A stretch of DNA of 29,983 nt, taken from contig NW_019091388.1 of the NCBI RefSeq assembly GCF_001949145.1, positions 695,248-725,230 on the forward strand. Reading direction: 5' to 3'. Source of the stretch: Acanthaster planci (taxonomy: Eukaryota; Echinodermata; Asteroidea; Valvatida; Acanthasteridae). Below the pieces are notes generated by a model. That model was not told where the DNA came from and ran no database searches. It saw only the letters and a list, made by a program, of their open reading frames with translations. The translations under genes and the position numbers were made by a program. This document shows, in pieces, positions 24,501 to 27,500 of the stretch (within the stretch, counting starts at the first letter, position 1; each line of letters begins with the position of its first letter).

Positions 24501-27500
24501 TTCTCATGCTATTTTGCCTTGTGGTCCTCATCCAGAACTGTCCTTTGAAACAGTTATTTTTGTTTTTAGGTCAGGGAGAGACCTATGTCCGTCTAGCCCG
24601 ATCCTCTCTGCATCAATACTTCAATGGCAGGGTTGTGGACTACATCAAATTAGCCATCCAGGTCTTGGCTCGGTGAGGATGTGATTGTGGATTATTGTTC
24701 GGCAGTGTGGTTAGCATACACTGGTAATAGTGCAGGGGATCAGGTTAATGGATGTGCTTTGCATATGAGTATGTTAAACACTAAAGCTCTGCTAGCCAAG
24801 CAAAAGTAGGGTTTTTCTGCCAAATTGCATTGTGATATACTGCTTGAGACTTAGTCTAAGCTCAGTTTTGCTTAAGGTTTAAATTCACTTCTGATTACAG
24901 CAGAAATTAAACCTTGGAACTTTTTGAAGTGAAGCGTTATGGCATAGCCCCAGAATTGTAATGTGTCTCAATCGATACCATTTGATGTTAAACATTAATG
25001 CTGCAAACTGATTCTGGCTTGAAAAATTGTTGCACATATGGTAGGTTAAGAATTTTGTTGTACATAGTACTTCATCTAACCCTGCCCAGTTCCCTGTGTA
25101 TGAATTACTAAGCTTCAGTGTCTAGAGTGATTCAAGACTACCTTTCCATATTGTTCAGAGCTGCCTCCTTGCGTCCTGATCTGAGCTGTGTCTGGAAGCT
25201 TCTAGGTGATGCCTGTACAATGCTGCATCCCCTCAGTGATAAACTGATCAGGTTGGTGTCTTCATAACCTCCTGGTGGAGATGTATGAATGTGTGACAGA
25301 GGAATGCACACCAGTGTGGGTGCATAATGTCAAATAACAGTCAGGTGACCACAGTGCTCCATTCATTCCAGTATAGTGTATACCCAGAATATGTAGTTTG
25401 GCATGTTCTGATGCTACAGCCAAGTACATGTAGGTCTGATGATTTCCTGTAAATGTCTGTGTGAAAAGAAATCCAGAATTCCATTTCAATCACAACAAAA
25501 CCTTCCTGCTTGTAATTAAATTTGCCATGTAGTTGACGTCCACTGAACGTGACAAGTGTTTTTCATTAAACCACAAAATGCACATAAATCCTCCAAAAAC
25601 GGCACAAATTGTACACAGAATTACTAGAATCCCATCTCTCTTTTAACATGCAGTTTAGTATTTTCTCCAGAAAGTAAGAATTCCTTTCCCAAAGAACACA
25701 AAGTTTTTGACCTTCCCAAAGATATCCAGTACAGTGTGGTTGGGCTCCTGAAATGGATATGACATGGAAAGCAGCTGACGGTTGACTCGTCATACTCGGA
25801 AATTAACTGAAACTTTCATTTTGTATTTCAAGCACTTAAGGGTGCCATTATTCACAAGGCCCTTTGTTTTCACTGCCAAACATTACATTGTTTTGTCTTT
25901 ACAGTGTGCAGGTACCAACTAATTTATTGGACCATTCATTCCATGGGGAGGCTTCTCAGAACAAGAAGCAGTTACTGTGCATTGGAGCCAGGTACAAAAT
26001 TGTATAAATACAGACTTGGTGAAAAAAAAAAGCTATCACTCCTGTTATTACCATTGTATCATATATGTATGACAATTTTTTTTGATAAAAACTTGGTGAG
26101 TCTCCAGCCATTCCTGATCTTTCAAGAGAAAGTTGTATCAATTTATTCAAGGCCTGCCTTATTCAGACAGTACTTTCCTAAGGACAGCTACTTTGGAGAT
26201 AATAACCTATATATGAATTTTTAATAAATGTGCAAAGTGTTTAGTATCATGCTTTTTTTCTCAGTTGTGTCATAATCTGCCTTGATCTGAATAAGTCCAC
26301 CTGATCTCAAGGTCATTAGATTTCCGCCTCCAGCTATTCAAACACTGAGGGTCTTGTTTGAGCAGCTTCAACCATATTCAACTACAAACTGTAACTGAAT
26401 GCATGCTGATCTATGATAGTTGACCAGTCTATTCAACTATTCAGTGGGTCTAGGTTGGCTATAACACGTCACGGTGGATGACAGAGGGTTAGTACCTTTA
26501 GTTGCCTTGATGGGGTTTAACCATAGTTCGTTTGAAGATGCTGTTACGTTAATATTCACAGGTGTAAGATGTGTCATAAATTAACCTCTAGTTAACTAAT
26601 CATCCTTGATCACCTTTGAATGCTGTGGTCATTTCTTATTTAGCTGAGTTCTGTTGACTAATCCAATGCCATGGTTTTTCTCTCTGGTAGGTGTTACGGT
26701 CGAGCCTTGCATCTACAGAGCAGCTGTGCTTCTCTGTGGCATGATCTGGGTCGCAACTATTACTACCAGTCACTCAGTGACTTAAACAACTCAGCACAGC
26801 TGGCTGTCAAGGCTCTGCAGGTATTTGCAGCATCTGTTTTTTTTTATCACTTACTCTCATCAGATACAGGTATCATCTAGTACCATCTCCAGGTTAAACC
26901 TTTTCTACTTTTTCTCTGGAATGTTTACAGTTGCCCAATCTTTGTAACAATTTTAAAGCTTGCATTAAATAAATTGATGGCCCTCTAAAGCCTGGTTTCC
27001 ATATGGTCGTTTGTAACGCAGACAGAACGCAAGACATGAAGATGCAGACAAGAATGGAAGAGACGGTGTGCATGACATCATTCCACCTAAAAATTGAAAC
27101 AAAATGACATCCGAAACTCTGTGTTATTTTTCAGAAAATAACCTTGTAAATTGACTGCACCATGTCTTGATGCCAAACCTGTACTCCAGTTTCATTTGAC
27201 ATTTCATTGATGGTCAACTATTTAGTTGATCATAAGGGTGTAATATTTAAGCATTATGGAGAAAATGGGCAAAATTCGTGGAACTAAGTGAGTGGGACAT
27301 CGTTGCACGCCGGTCATGCCAGCATGCCTGTTGGTATGGGGATACCATGGCTACTCAGTGTAGACAGTAGGCAAAGTTGATTCTGGCTCAACTTTGTTGA
27401 TCATTCGTATGCTGGTTTGGGTGTGTCTTCATTGTCAGCGACACTTCTGTTTGACATGTTTCCACATGTCTGCATTGCAGTTTGCATCTTAATTGTGTTG